Assembly (NCBI GenBank): GCA_018350325.1
Contig: JAEVLN010000010.1
Span: 1 to 64,000, forward strand
Reading direction: 5' to 3'
DNA length: 64,000 nucleotides
From: Globodera rostochiensis
Taxonomy: Eukaryota > Nematoda > Chromadorea > Rhabditida > Heteroderidae
In this document: positions 22,556-41,160 of the stretch, piece after piece
Layout: each line of letters begins with the position of its first letter
Numbering within the stretch: the first letter of the stretch is position 1
Translations under genes and position numbers: made by a program
The notes under the pieces: generated by a model
The model's input: only the letters and a program-made list of their open reading frames with translations
Told to the model about the DNA's origin: nothing
The model's database searches: none

Positions 22556-23420
22556 TTAAAAAGTATGCAATTAATGTGAACAACCAACCATCCCACCACC
22601 CTGTTTAAGGACTGTATGGGCAGAGAAGGAGGGCAACAACCGGTAAAAATGGGCTGGGACTGGAGTGGCGGCGATGAGAAGAGCTGAAGCAATAATAATT
22701 AATTGCAGAGTTGCTGCATGACGAAGTGCGGATATCGCATTTGCTACATTTATTGATAATGATCGGCGGCATTTGTTGTGATCTTTTTTTTGTGGCCGAA
22801 ATGAGAAAAAACCTCGGAAATTTTTGTATAAATTAAACAAATTGTTAATTCCTTTTTTGTCTCTTAAAATAAATGTTGAAAATTAAATATATACCCTCCT
22901 AAAAATTTTTTGATTTTGTTTGGCACTTGTAAAAACCTATTCGGAGGTTTTAGAAAAAAATGAAATAATTTTAAGCTTAACATTTTAGCATTTTTTGAAA
23001 ACCTTAAGAAAAACGCCTTAAAACGAAAAATGCCCCCCCCCCCAAAAAAAAGACTTGTCTTTAGAATTTTGTGTGGCAATAATTGACATAATTCCTCAGC
23101 GATTTTTAAAGTTAAAATATTTAAATTGAATTTATTGCAAATGGAATTTTTGTGTGGAAGTTCTTTTTTTGCCTTTTGCTTCCATTAAACCCCCCGCACA
23201 TAAAGCCCTTCTCCCAAATTTCTGCACATAAGCTTCTTGTCACGCTCGGATGCATTTTGCTCATAATTTCCATTTACTATTCTCCTCACATTCAAAATGG
23301 TCGACCAAATTCGACGAAATGCAATTCGGGTTTTTGAATCGTAAAATGATTATTTTTATTCATTAAGGCACATTAATATTTTGTTAATGGAAGTCCGACG
23401 GGGTCGAGAGTCTTCCCCTT

Positions 23421-23521
23421 GACCGTGCCATCATCCGGGGATTTATGCCATCATCCGGGGATTTATGCCATCATCCGGAGAATTATGCCATCATCCAGGG
23501 AATTATGCCATCATTTGGGGG
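23421..23521. repeat. 20-base minisatellite, five units
   Basis: The unit GCCATCATCCGGGGATTTAT is repeated five times with increasing divergence towards the right (CCGGAG, CCAGGG, TTTGGG variants). Confidence 0.92.
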
Positions 23522-24280
23522 GATCACCCGATCGAAGAAAACGTTGCGATTCTTTAATTAATATCCATTTATTATATTGTTCCTGTTTTATATGTGTCAC
23601 TTTACCGCTTTGTTTATTATATTATTTGATTTTTATTTAAGCAAATTAAATTTTATTAGCTATGAGTTCTTTACTAAAGCTCAAAATTCCCCCCCCCCCC
23701 AATTCACTTTCCTTTTTTTTTGTTTGGGTAGAAAATTTAAATTCTCTTCTTGCGCAAACATCCGCCGACGTTTTGTCGCCCGCCCCAAAATTCCATTTCA
23801 TCTCATCCCAAATTTCGACACTTACTCAAATCCATCCCCCGAAGGGTTTTATCCCATCGCGTTTTTGAATTGCACTCACTCACGAAAAAGCACACCCACC
23901 GGCTATTGAACGCGTTTAAAATGCGAGCCAAAATCGGAGCGTTTTTTCAAAACTTTGTATTTTTTAGGTTACGAGAAATATGCTCTGAATAGGGAACATT
24001 TTGAACTTAAATATAAAAATTGATTTAAATCAATTTTTAAATTTATTTTTAAAACCATTGGATCCCCCCAACCCAGCGATTGTTGGCCAATGGGTACGGA
24101 ACAACTTTTTATGTCCGTGTGCTTTATTGTATGTCCATATTAATTCGTAGCCGATCCACCCATTTTCATATTTTAATGTTCCTAATGCCCCAACGTCCAT
24201 CCGGATTCCGGAATATCCGCGGATATGCGTGACCTGTAAGGAAGTGAGGTGTTCCGCTGGTTGGAAGTGGACGGTTAAAA

Positions 24281-24459
24281 CTAGAGGCCGGTCGAGACGA
24301 GATCTCGTCTCGAGGATCTCGAAACGACGAGATTCTCGAAAAATCTCGACCTCGAGATCTCGCTCGACTAAAAATGAGCTTCACGAGTTTTTCGAGACCC
24401 GAGATTTTTTCGAGAATCTCGACTCTAGATCTCACTCGAAGCTCAAGTCCGGCCTCTAG
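24281..24459. mobile_element. CTCGAG-family MITE with target-site duplication
   Basis: The ends are CTAGAGGCCGG (24281-24291) and CCGGCCTCTAG (24449-24459), flanked on both sides by TTAAAA (24275-24280 and 24460-24465), a probable target-site duplication. The interior is almost entirely GAGATCTCG, CTCGAGATCTCG and TCTCGA palindromes. Confidence 0.85.
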
Positions 24460-24515
24460 TTAAAACGCCTATGGCGGGGGCAAAAAAGATCACCCATAAA
24501 GAGAAGCCAGATGGG

Positions 24516-24592
24516 ATGCCCCGGTAGCTCAGTTGGAAGAGCTGCCCCACAGATTGGGTGAAGGACGTGGGTTCGTGTCCCGGTGTCACCAT
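24516..24592 (+). tRNA. tRNA-like sequence (degenerate or SINE head)
   Basis: TAGCTCAGTTGGAAGAGC is a good A box and D arm, and GGGTTCGTGTCCC is close to a B box and T loop, spaced as in a tRNA. However, the acceptor ends (GCCCCGG and TGTCACC) do not pair and the anticodon stem is poor. A tRNA pseudogene or the head of a SINE fits better than a working tRNA. Confidence 0.35.
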
Positions 24593-25759
24593 TTTGTCTA
24601 TTCTTTACTCCATCCTTGCCCCAAACACTGAACCTCAAACTAACCGTCCACCAACCAACCAACCAAACACTCACAAATCAGCAACGTTTGCAGCAGCAAT
24701 TTTATCTGATCAAATTGTGAATGGACAGCGCCCCCCCCCCCAAAAAAAGAAGAAAATCCCTCCAATTTGTGCCGCTGTGTTTTTTTTTGCTGCCCGCGCA
24801 ACAAAAGACGAACAAAATCATTCACAGAAAGAGGCGTCCGTCTCCGGGCAGCAGCCGCCAGCAAAAGATGCAAAACATAATTATTGTTCGGGCGCGGAGA
24901 TGAGCACGGACAACGAACGGCGCCGGGGGGGGGGGGGGGGCTTCTTCCCCCAAATACAACCGATCAATCACATATTTTCTGCTGTCTATAAATCTTCCCA
25001 TTGTATTTGCATATTTCTTTTTATATGTAGGACTGGAATAAAGCTACTACAATAAGAGTGTACCTAAATAGGTTCTATGCAAAAACCTCAGCTTTGGTGG
25101 GTAAGTGAAACGTTAAAAGCGCCTCAATAATTAAAAACATCAAAAATTGTGCTAAATTTGTTGGGTTTTTGGCTGATCGTTTATTAATAATAAAATTTTA
25201 TTTGCTAACTTTAAAGCGCTTATTTTTGAGTATGGACCCTTTTGACAATTGCCACATAAACAAAAAAATTTTCAGCGGCGTAATCGAACCCGCGCCCGCA
25301 CTCGCGCCCGCCGCGCCCGCGCCTGCGCCCGCCGCGCCCTGCAATATTATTTACGTTTTGTTAAATTAAGCCATATTTTTTTCACCCAAATTTACGCCTT
25401 TTCTTTTATTAGACCAATTTATTCCATTATCTCTGTATTTTTTATTGCACATTTCAACAAAATGATTGGTCATTTATTGGTTTACGCGGCGCACATAAAA
25501 TGGACAAATGCTTCATAATCATAATACGACGTTAAAATAATATTTGGTGGCGTTTTTAATTGGAAATTGAAAAATGGCCGCAGGGCACAAAATTGCTCAA
25601 AATGTGAAAACGCGCCTTTTTGTTTATTGAATGGGCGCAATGAGAAGGAATCTTCGATGGGTAACATTTTCGATATAATTAAATGTTTTTTCTTTATAAT
25701 TACAAAATTAGAAAAAAAGGATTAAATTATATTAATGTAAATTTATTTTCTTGTTTTAG

Positions 25760-28700
25760 TCGTCTTCATTGACACGCTTTTTGCTGTTTACAATTTTGCA
25801 AAACACAATAATGCCCAGCCGATGCGAAGAGAGTCAAAATGCCAAAATGGAAGGACAAAATGTCAAATTGGAGGGACAAAATGTCAGAACGCAGAGACAA
25901 AATGTGCAAAATGAGCTGACAGATGCTTCACCGGTGCCAATTTTGCCCACAATTTTTGTGCCACCCGCTTCCGTTACCCTCAAACCGTCCCAAATGAACA
26001 ATGCCGTGGCCGAAACTGTGCCAACGTTGCCCTCGAGCGGGTTAATGTGGGGCAGTGGATGGATGCAGCTGCCCGGACTGATCAGTGTGCCGAGACTGGA
26101 CTGGGCGGCGTTGGAACCTCCGCCAACTGTCGGTGAGATTAAATGCATTTTTTTTAATATATTTAACAAATTGTCCATTTGCAATTTGTTGGTGCGCTGC
26201 TGACATTGCCCACACTGTTTCCTGCTGCATTTTCCTCGTTCGACAGCAACACCAACAACAACGCCAACGGCAATGCCAATGCCAATGCCAACAACGTCAT
26301 CTCCTCCCCGCCATTTTCCCCCACGGCGTTATTGGCCAAAAGGGACGATCAACAGCAGAGGCAAACGCCCGCCGAGAGCGGAGAGCACGGCGGAGACAAA
26401 AGTGCCAACGACACGAAGAGAACGGCGGCACAATTTGTTGGCATTAGAGTGAGCAGAAAATAAATCAAAAAATTTATTTATGTTTTAGATTTTAATAAAA
26501 TTTAATTCTTAACCTTTTACGTGAAAAATTAAATAGAATTTTAAGTTATTTAATGATTAAAGCATTTCAAGTTTCACTTTTAACAGGTCCGTTTCAACCC
26601 ACCAATCTTTGAAGAGACTGCGCGACTTTTTTGTATGAATTTTTTATTGAATTGGCCACTAGACAAACAAACAACTTGAAATTTTAAAAAAAAAGATTTC
26701 ATTTTTAAATTTAGATTTTTAAAAATGGTTTTTGACACTTCTATGTTTTAACGTGACCCAAAAAATGGAATTTGATCTGTCTGACCCCCGACTCTACTGA
26801 CTTAACGTTCTGTCGGCGGATCAACTTAGCTGTGTTTGTTTGTAGTCAGTGTGTTCAACCACGAAGCTCAGCACATCCAAATTCCGCCCCAAAAGCAATG
26901 CTTTGCCGAAGGCTGCTTTCACTTGCACACTTTTCACATTTCGGGCTTTCAAAGGCCACGTGCCATCACTTTGAAGCCATTGGGCCCCAATGGACTGCTG
27001 CTCAACATTCTCTCATTCGATGTCGAGTGAGTGAGTGGGTCCGTCCCGTCGTCTTGGCATAATTAATTGGGGCTATTTTATTCGGCTTCTCTCGGGTACC
27101 TATCTCTTTGAATTGGGACAAATTTCCAAATTTTGCCGAATTATTCTTTGCATTTTGAGCATTGAAAGCCTGCTGAACGGCAGTGTGCAACTTTTGATCA
27201 CTTCTGTTCCGATCACCGGCAACTTTTTCGTCTCTGCCCGTCAACTGTCCATCACGGCATTGTTTGACCTGCAAAAAGATCAGCATAAAGTGCCGTACCT
27301 TCGCATTGTTACCTGCGAGTTGCGCAGCGGAATGATCAGCACCAAAGTGACCAATCTGGGCCTTCTCACGGAGCCGATCAATCTGAAGTACAAGGTTGGA
27401 TGGGCCTAGATGCCCCGCCGAGCCCTCGGGGGAGGGAAAGATCCAAAGCCACGGACCACGCCCGATCTTAGAACATAGGGCCTAAAAATCATAAAAAATT
27501 TAAATCAAATTTCAGAATGAAATGTTGGAGAAGGCCAAGGAGCTGATCACCAGCACAATTTGCGAGACCATTTCGGACACAATTCGCGAGCGGGTCAACC
27601 GCGTTCTGCGTCGACTGCCCCGGGCAATTAGCGTCGCAAAGGTTCGCGCGTGCAATATGTTTGGCATTTTGTCAAAAAGCAAAAAATTCAAATTTTCCTT
27701 CAGATCATCGGTTCTTTCGCCTCCTCCGACTCTGCTGCTGATGAATGTTCGTCTCCACCCGTCGCGCTCCAATTGGATGGTGGGCCACCACCACCGTCAA
27801 CCCAACGTTTCTACAGTAATCAGTTGACTTTGAGCTACAGTAATGACCCGCGCGGCAATGGCAAAGGTTGGCAATTTTTAAAAATATTTTATTATGTGAA
27901 AAGTAAAATATTGCGAGAATTGATTCCCTTGGAGACGGCGGGCATCGACGTTTCTGGCGACAAAAACAACGGAGGCGACGACGAGGTTTAGAAGTGATCG
28001 ACTTTGAAACCGACAAAATTCCTTCATCAAAAACAAAATCAGCGGAAAGTGAGAGCAAAAATAAATAAATCTTTAATAATTAATGTCGTCGATTGGACTT
28101 TAATTAATATAGAGTTTTTTTGTTTAAATTTTCCTAATTATACTTTATTTGGTGAAGAATTAAATGAAGTGAACGGCAAAAACAAAACTGTGCAAAAAGA
28201 GAAGCAAAAACTGAGCCAATTGGACGCCGACGACGACAAAATTCGGAAATTTGGCCAAAACTCGAAGGAACAGCTTGGAAATAACAGTGCCAAAACGGGT
28301 CCATCTTCGGCTGAGTGCCCAACAAATTACGCCTCACTTTTGGACTTTTTGGATTTGGTAATTAAATGGCGGGCAAAAAGCTCAAATAATTTCAACAATA
28401 TTTTCATTAGCATTCGCTAGCCCAAGCGTTTATTGAACTTGATTTTTTGGACTCCAGTGCGGGCTCCGATTTCTTTGCCGTCGGACTCAGCGGAAATGCG
28501 TTTATGCGTTCGCCACCGCCAGTATAAATTTAAAACTGTGCTTTTAAATTGTCAAAATTTAAAAAATATTTTAATTTTACCCTTTAAATTGACAAAATTT
28601 AAAAAATATTTTAATTTTACCCTTTAAATTGTCAAAATTTAAAAAATACTTTAATTTTACCCTTTAAATTGTCAAAATTTAAAAAATATTTTAATTTTAC

Positions 28701-30388
28701 CCTTTAAATTGTCAAAATTTAAAAAATATTTTAATTTTACCTTTTAAATTGTCAAAATTTAAAAACTTATTTTAATGTTACCCTTTAAATTGTCAAAATT
28801 TAAAAACTTATTTTAATTTTACCCTTCAATTTTTGGTTTCAAATTTATTTGTTTAATAAATTTTGGTTCTAAAATGTTTTACAAAGATAACAACTCATGT
28901 CGGAGGCGGTGGTGTTGTTATGCACGACATTGTCCAATTGGGGTCGGTCCGGTCCAAAAATGTGCCGGACGAAGAGGACAAAAGTTTGTTGCGAGATGCC
29001 GACAAATTGGAGGAGGATCAGCAACAGCGGGACAACAACAACAGAAGAGAATTGCCTCCGATGCTTCGCTTCCCCGGCGTGGGGCCGATTGGTTATCAAC
29101 GCAAAACGTTGGAAATGATTTTCTCCGATTTGAGCGCAAATTTGGCACTCCTTCAAGCATTTAGGTTCTGTTGCGATTTCCGATTGCTTAAATAGAAATT
29201 TGAATGGCAACTTTTGCGGATTTTTATAATTTTGCCTTAGGACAAAATTGCTGAAAGTTCGCCTTGGCCCAAACTCGTCGGTATTTGGCCAAATGTTGCG
29301 AACGACCTGTGGACCGGACGAAGTGTGTCTGAGCGATTCCATTCCCGAGATGGGCGAGAAGTATCCCGACCAACAGCTGGAGGTTGAGGTAACTTTACGC
29401 AAAATTCCTTTAAATTTGAACCAATTTAGCTAAATTTTGGATAATTTTTATTTGAAAGTTTATTGAAAAAGAAAAACTAATTAAAATGGCGATGAAATTA
29501 AATCATTTTTTGTCGCAGATTGAACCGGTTGAATCGCCTTTCATTAAATTCTCCAAAGGTTTATTTGTGGCGTAAAAAATTATCAAAAAATGCATTTTTT
29601 TTTTTTTTGTTCTTTCACAGACTTGGCAACCCTAAACATCGTTGGCACTGCCACCTTTTTGCTGTCCCAAAACGGTCAAACCATTGGCCGAATTCCATTT
29701 TCGGCAACCGTAGAATTGGGCGTTCGGCACAACAGAACGACAAATGCGAGTAGTAGCAGCACTAGCAGCAGCAACTCAACATTGGCACATAACAAAATGG
29801 ACGGTCGGTCAGACAGCTGCAGATGAATTAATGATGCCGGGGGATAGCGTTTGTTGTTCAATCAGAGAACCCGTAATTGAGAAAGAAGAAAAGCCGCGCG
29901 ACTTTTGAATGTGCTTGCTGCTCTTTAACTAAGCGTAGGACCTAAACACTCAACCCTAAATTCCATATATTTAATTAGGTCTAATTAGGTGCTTTTTGTT
30001 AGTTTCATTGGCCATTCCGAGGCTGGACCTTCGTGACGATGTGATCGATTTCTTTGGCTTGCCTTCGTCCACTTTGGACGGCTTTCTGAACACCGTGCGC
30101 AATGCCATCCTGAACAGTGCCGGTCGAGCACTGAGCCCAGGTAATGGCACTCACTTTTTGGAGAAGTAAAAAAAGGCACGAAAATGTTAACAAACATTCG
30201 AAACACAAACACTCTTTGCAGGCATTAGTCTGGTGGGTTTGGAGCGGCGTCTCTGTCCGTACGGAATCAGTCAGCCGGGCATCCAACTGCTCGACAACGG
30301 ATTGGTGCTGATGGACGCGGAGTTGGACGCGTATGTGCTGCTGTTTGACAGTGGCGAGACCAAACTGTGCTCACTGGCGGAATTATAA
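25760..30388 (+). CDS. BPI/LBP-family lipid-binding protein
   Basis: Fifteen exons join in phase to 758 codons: 26247-26448, 26587-26632, 26846-27026, 27160-27394, 27516-27641, 27704-27866, 27992-28048, 28158-28357, 28411-28521, 28887-29164, 29241-29388, 29519-29558, 29621-29803, 30003-30140, 30222-30388. Motifs follow the two-barrel BPI/LBP/CETP fold. The N-terminal barrel starts FVGIRVRFNPPIFEETARLF and goes through KPLGPNGLLLNILSFDVE. A poorly conserved linker follows, then the C-terminal barrel with LDFLDSSAGSDFFAVGL, SDSIPEMGEKYPDQQLEVEV and the closing strand GIQLLDNGLVLMDAELDAYV. Family members bind lipids, including bacterial lipopolysaccharide in vertebrates; the nematode role is unknown. 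A long open exon at 25760-26126 with a hydrophobic start (RFLLFTIL) probably supplies the N-terminus, but its donor phase does not fit the next exon, so the 5' end is unresolved. Confidence 0.82.
28537..28828. repeat. Intronic 39-base minisatellite in the BPI gene
   Basis: Seven to eight units of AAATTGTCAAAATTTAAAAA followed by TATTTTAATTTTACCCTTT fill the intron 28522-28886. Unit variants carry ACTTATT for AAATATT. Confidence 0.92.
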
Positions 30389-31125
30389 ACGAGCGGGACT
30401 CAGTCCAGGCCGGGGCCGAGGCCGAGGCTGAGGCTACACAGCCAAATTAAAATTCAGGATTTTATACATAAAGTGAAAGTTACGGATTTTTGATGATTTT
30501 CAATATGAGTTGAAGTCCATAATTTTGATCTCAAAAAATTCCTAAATTCGAAATATGGACAGTTTTTGTTTTTCTTCACACAAAATCAACTCAATTTTTG
30601 TCTTTATAAAAAAATTGCCTGAAAATGTCCAATGAGGTCATTGTTTCTTTCACTTTTGATCAGTGTTTTATATACACAATTCACTTTTTTGTGATAATTA
30701 TTTTATTTTATTTTTGATTGTTTGGAACATTTTGCAATATAATAACACTATGTATAAGTGCAGCTCCATCAATTCATCCTCCGTGCTAAATGAAATGGAC
30801 CGTTTGTAAACAAATTACCCAAATTTTTTAAAATTTATGAGTTTATTGTCAGTTTTTGTAAATTTATTGGTGGTGACGGACGCTAAAATGAATGATTTTT
30901 CGTTTTTTAGTGCAGAAAATTGGACGGTGTCGCGCCAATTGTATGTATTGCTTTCGAATTTGAGAAAAGGACAAAATAAATTAAATATTCGAAAAATTCT
31001 GCTTTTATTTACAAGGTGAATAACCCACAATTAAACGATAATAAGCTCCTAAAAAGACTTAGCAAAATGTATAAATGTACAATAATATTATAGACAAATT
31101 TGTTGCAATTGAACGTCGTCTTGTC
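30389..31125. other. AT-rich spacer between convergent genes
   Basis: This is the shared 3' flank of the BPI gene (plus) and the acidic secreted protein gene (minus). Poly(A)-signal-like AATAAA words occur (for example in ACAAAATAAATTAAA near 30973), and GAGGCCGAGG repeats follow the BPI stop. No gene is seen. Confidence 0.55.
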
Positions 31126-32300
31126 TCAGTGTACCATCACTGATTCGGGCACATGCTCCACCCCCGTGCCGAGGTAATCATTGCCAAGGGCAAGAGGGTC
31201 GTCCTCCTTGAACGCGTCGAAATCCTCAAAGTATTCGCGGTAGTCCGAATAGTCGTCGTCGTCATGTTCCCCTTCCGTGAAGTCCAAGTCGAAGTCGCTG
31301 CCCGAAGTGTCTTCTTCGTCAAACGCTGAACAAAAAATGCTTTTTCGTTAAATTGACGCTTAAGCAAAAAGAATAACCTTCGGAATATGCAACAATTGCC
31401 GGCTCGAAGGGGCCGAACGCGTCGACGGACGGGTTGGACATGGGCAGCGATGGCTGTTCCTGTTTTTCAGGCGACTTGACGGCATTGTTGGCATTCGTAA
31501 CGCCTTTTAAATTTAGTTTAATTTGGCCACATTGGCATTATAAGTGTTTACCGGCAGTGGACGGCTTGGACTCGTCGAAGTTCAGGGTTCTGTTGGCACG
31601 AACTGGACTTTTGGCGGCACTTCCCACCTTCTTCGCCGGGCTTGGCGTTTGCCCGACAGTTTCTGGCTTCGTTTTGTTGGCATTGTCTAAATATATTTTG
31701 AATCGTGGGGCTTTTGACGGAAGTTTCTGGCAATGAACCAAATAAAATGCTTACCATTTTTGGGACTCGGCGGCGTCTTTGAGTCTTTTTTGGACGGTGA
31801 CTTGGGAACTGAAATTTAATTGGGGGTTAGAGTTAATTACCTATTTAACTTTGAACTCTTAATTAATATTTATAAACAAATATTAGCCCGACCCGCTTTT
31901 CCTGGGCTTGTCGGCGCCTTTGAGTCTTTTTTGGACGGTGACTTGGGAACTGAAATTTAATTGGGGGTTAGAGTTAATTACCTATTTAACTTAAAACTCT
32001 TAATTAATATATTAAAGAAATATTAGCCCGACCCGCTTTACCTGGGCTTGTCGGCGCAGCTTTTGCCGGCGATTTTGGCGGCAATTTTGACTTTGTTGGG
32101 GACGATGCGACTCCTTTAAAATTTGGATTTGGAAATAATCGCAAATTTTCGGAACCTTTTTTGTCCTTTTTGTCACCAGCAGGAGGCTTTGAATTCGCTT
32201 AAAAACTCAAAATTATTGGCCGTTTTGTCTTTAACTAACCGCTCTCCAGAATGGTGGCCAAAACGAAGCAAATTATGGCAACAACGAAAATGGTGCGCAT
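31126..32300 (-). CDS. Small secreted SP/K-rich protein with acidic tail
   Basis: The start is ATG at 32300. Exon 1 (32240-32300) encodes an obvious signal peptide, MRTIFVVAIICFVLATILES. Seven further exons (within 32120-32190, 32041-32110, 31900-31955, 31755-31808, 31551-31690, 31384-31507, 31126-31326) give about 245 residues. The middle is basic and built of SP(T/S/A)K units (PKSPSKKDSKTPPSP, SPAKKVGSAAKSP). The last 66 residues are very acidic (EGEHDDDDYSDYREYFEDFD). Every intron is phase 1, and one exon with its intron is duplicated (31755-31880 and 31880-32010). The duplicated middle exon has GAAAAG where its neighbours have a GT donor, so it may be skipped. No family recognised. ATGCCA words stand upstream in the gene's sense orientation, compatible with a gland-expressed effector, but this is inference. 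Confidence 0.75.
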
Positions 32301-33213
32301 TTTGAATGAAATTTAATAGGTTTTATCTATATGAATAAAATTATATTTAAATTATATTTAAAATTATGATAATTAAATATCAAGCATTGATAATTTATTG
32401 GCATTTTGCTCCTGCTTTTATACAAGTTTCTTTCTCTCGGCTGATTTGGTGGCATTTTATTTTGTGCCATTTCCGTTTTCGGCGGGACTTGGCCAGCAGC
32501 TGATTAAATAATTAAGTCAGTGCCGATCACATGAAATGTTTGGAATGATTGAACTATTGAAACAGCGAATATTAAATTAATGCAAATTCACAAATAAATA
32601 ATTTGGATTTCCCGTGACTTCCTTTCCGGCAACGTCCTCCAATGTCAGCCAGAAATATTTTTGTTTTTGATTGGATAAATTGCATTGACATTAGAAAATC
32701 TTTGAAGCTAATTGATTTTGCACTAAAAAGACTCTTTAATTTTCAATAAATATTATTGTAAAATAAAATTTTCTACCAACTTGAAATTTCCCGAGAATTT
32801 TGGTGATCTATCGAGAAAAAAATTTTTAAATTCTTTTAATCAAATTTTAAGCCAATTAATACATTTTTTGTAAGCTCTTGTACTTTATTGACAACGAATG
32901 GAAAAAAAACACAAGATACGGTATACGCAAAATTCACCGTAACACATTCACATATAGCAGCACCGTCTACAATGTAATAACAATGAAGAGTACGGTATAA
33001 ATAATGGTACGATAGGGGTATAGTATGCGTACCGTAAAATTCGCCTTTTTACTAAACGCCCGCTTAACGGTTAAGCAACTAACAATAATTATTGCATTCA
33101 ATTTAAATTTTAGAGCAAGCAGAGCATTTAGTATTTATGTAGTACAGAGATTGGTAGTTTTCGGTACGGTAAGTCACCATCTCCCCTATTGAATACGGTA
33201 ATGGTTTATTCAT
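32301..33213. other. Intergenic region upstream of the secreted-protein gene
   Basis: An AT-rich 5' flank of the minus-strand secreted-protein gene, then the 3' flank of the THAP-CtBP gene. ATGCCA (minus strand) occurs at 32399-32404 and 32450-32455. From 32915 to 33197 the words TACGGTA/TACCGTA recur at least seven times. No open frame is supported. Confidence 0.55.
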
Positions 33214-39344
<6,131 letters not shown>

Positions 39345-41160
39345 TCAAAATGCAAATGGTACGCAGATAGGTAATAAAGATTAAAGTTTTTTCTAAACAA
39401 AAAACTTGTGCATTGCCAATTTTTGGAATTGAAAAACGGCAAAATCACTACCGTACTCCCCCAAAATCTACTAAAATGATGGATTTCCCTTTTCACCCCT
39501 CATTGCCCTAAGGGGAAGGGAGGGGAAGTAATAAATCATTGTCGCGGCCCAAAAGAAACATTTCCTCTCCCCTCCGGGGTTGAAGCGGACCCCGTGAGTC
39601 CCCCCCCCCTCCCTTCTTCCTCTTTTTGGATGCTGGTGCTGTGGTTGAATGACTGACTCTCTCTGTCTCTCTCTCTCTCTCTCGCTGTGCTCATTTGTCA
39701 ATCACTCGGGCGGGAATGGGCAGAAGAATGTGATGGATTTGTGTTATTCTTCAATGGTTTTGGTCCCGACTATTGGATGATGCTGGTGATGGTGGTGGTG
39801 GTGGTGATGATCATCATCATCATCCCCAACCATCGCCAGCCAACTGACAAATTTCGCTACTCCCGGCCAACCGGAGAAGGGAAGCTTCTTCCCCACCCCA
39901 CCCCCCACCCCCTTTTTCGCTCCGACCGATCCCTTCCTCTTCCACTCTCGACGACCTTTCGCTTTGCCCCTCTGGGCAACGCCCAGTGTCGGTGATCGAG
40001 ACTGATGATGATGTGCCGCTGCTGATAGTGGTGATTGGTTGAAGCACGGGAGGTCGGCCATTGTTCAACGGAGTGATCAGAGCAATTGGCTCTCATAGAG
40101 AGTCCGCCTCTGGGACTGCTCCAGCAGCGGGGGGCAAACCCGAAAAAAGTCCAGAGCCTTGAAAAGGTGAAATTTCTTTTGGTGAAGAGAAATTGGAAAC
40201 CGTCCCCTCCGGCGATGAAATTTGATTCAACCATCAATTGGCTGCGGGCTGGTGGTCCACCCGCGTCATAAGGTCAATTTGATTTGGCAACGGATAACGC
40301 AAAACTTTAGGTGCTGACTTGTGAAAGAAAGGTGTGAAAGTTTGTTTCCCCGACTTTAAGGCCCAGATTCTTAAAACAGAGGGTATGGCACCCCCTCCCC
40401 CCCCCCTCCCCCTCCTCCGAAAGTGTTTGGACATTGAACCTCAATAAAAATGGTATTTTTACAATGTTTACTTTTGGCCAAACGGAGTGAGAAGATCTGC
40501 TTAGCTTTGAATTGAATTTATTGTTGTACTGAGAAAAAATACACACAAACCCATGGGTTTTTTGAATGCCAAAAGTCTGCTCCAAAAGTGGGGGTTTTGG
40601 TTTGGTCCTATGCTAATGTTTTTGTGGGTAAAGTGAAAGTGCCGCCACTCTTCAGCCCCAACCCATCTTCGCTTGACATCTCTGGGCTAGGCCAGCTCCG
40701 TCACCTCTGCAGGGAGGAGGAGCCGCCGTCCTCCTCCACTCGTCTCGGAGGTGAAATTGAACCCGCCGGACTGTCAGTCAAGCGTCGAGAGTGGTTGGGC
40801 CGGACGGCCGCTGGTCCTTGGGCCTTCTCAGCGGTCGGATCTAATTAAATGCCAATGACAGGGAAGTGAAGGAAGCCAAAAGCCAGCAGATATCATCATT
40901 CAGTGCCAAACCCAACCCCAAGTTGGAATGAATTCTGCTTATGTGAGGAAAAGACCACTCGACGCTGGAGGGGGTCACCATTTGGAGGATGGAAGAAGGA
41001 GGGAATGCCAAATAGTTTGCCAGATTTTGGCGGGTTGAATCTTTCAAGAATTTGTTTTGCAACAGGTTATTAATACTTCAAAAGGCGCCGCCGGGGTTTT
41101 TAATAAATTAGATATTATTGCAATGTGCATAAAGTGCCTGGAGCCATGTCCAACCGGGCC
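39345..41160. other. Upstream region of THAP-CtBP, no gene seen
   Basis: This holds the putative promoter of the minus-strand THAP-CtBP gene, a CT microsatellite at 39659-39692, a GATGGTGGTGG/ATCATCATC block at 39776-39829 and C-runs at 39600-39608 and 40397-40415. His-rich and Ser-rich open frames here are shadows of the simple repeats. Confidence 0.5.

Larger units (their letters stand above)
21933..25759. other. Repeat-rich intergenic region
   Basis: No supported gene apart from a tRNA-like sequence at 24516. It holds the repeats listed separately, AT-rich sequence, several long homopolymers (for example G-runs near 24926 and C-runs at 23029-23043) and a GCGCCCGC-type repeat at about 25288-25340. 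A hydrophobic open frame at 23221-23335 (LLVTLGCILLIISIYYSP) resembles a signal segment but joins to nothing. Confidence 0.5.

Noticed and set aside
27522..28058. Alternative long frames on both strands within the BPI gene
   Set aside because: The chosen exons give a continuous BPI/LBP protein with all phases matching; the alternatives have no family features.
28537..28828. Possible CRISPR-like array of regular repeats
   Set aside because: Units are contiguous, with no spacers, AT-rich and inside a nematode intron.
39744..40061. Minus-strand open frame with Asp and His runs
   Set aside because: The runs come from a GAT/GGT simple repeat; no other coding signal is present.
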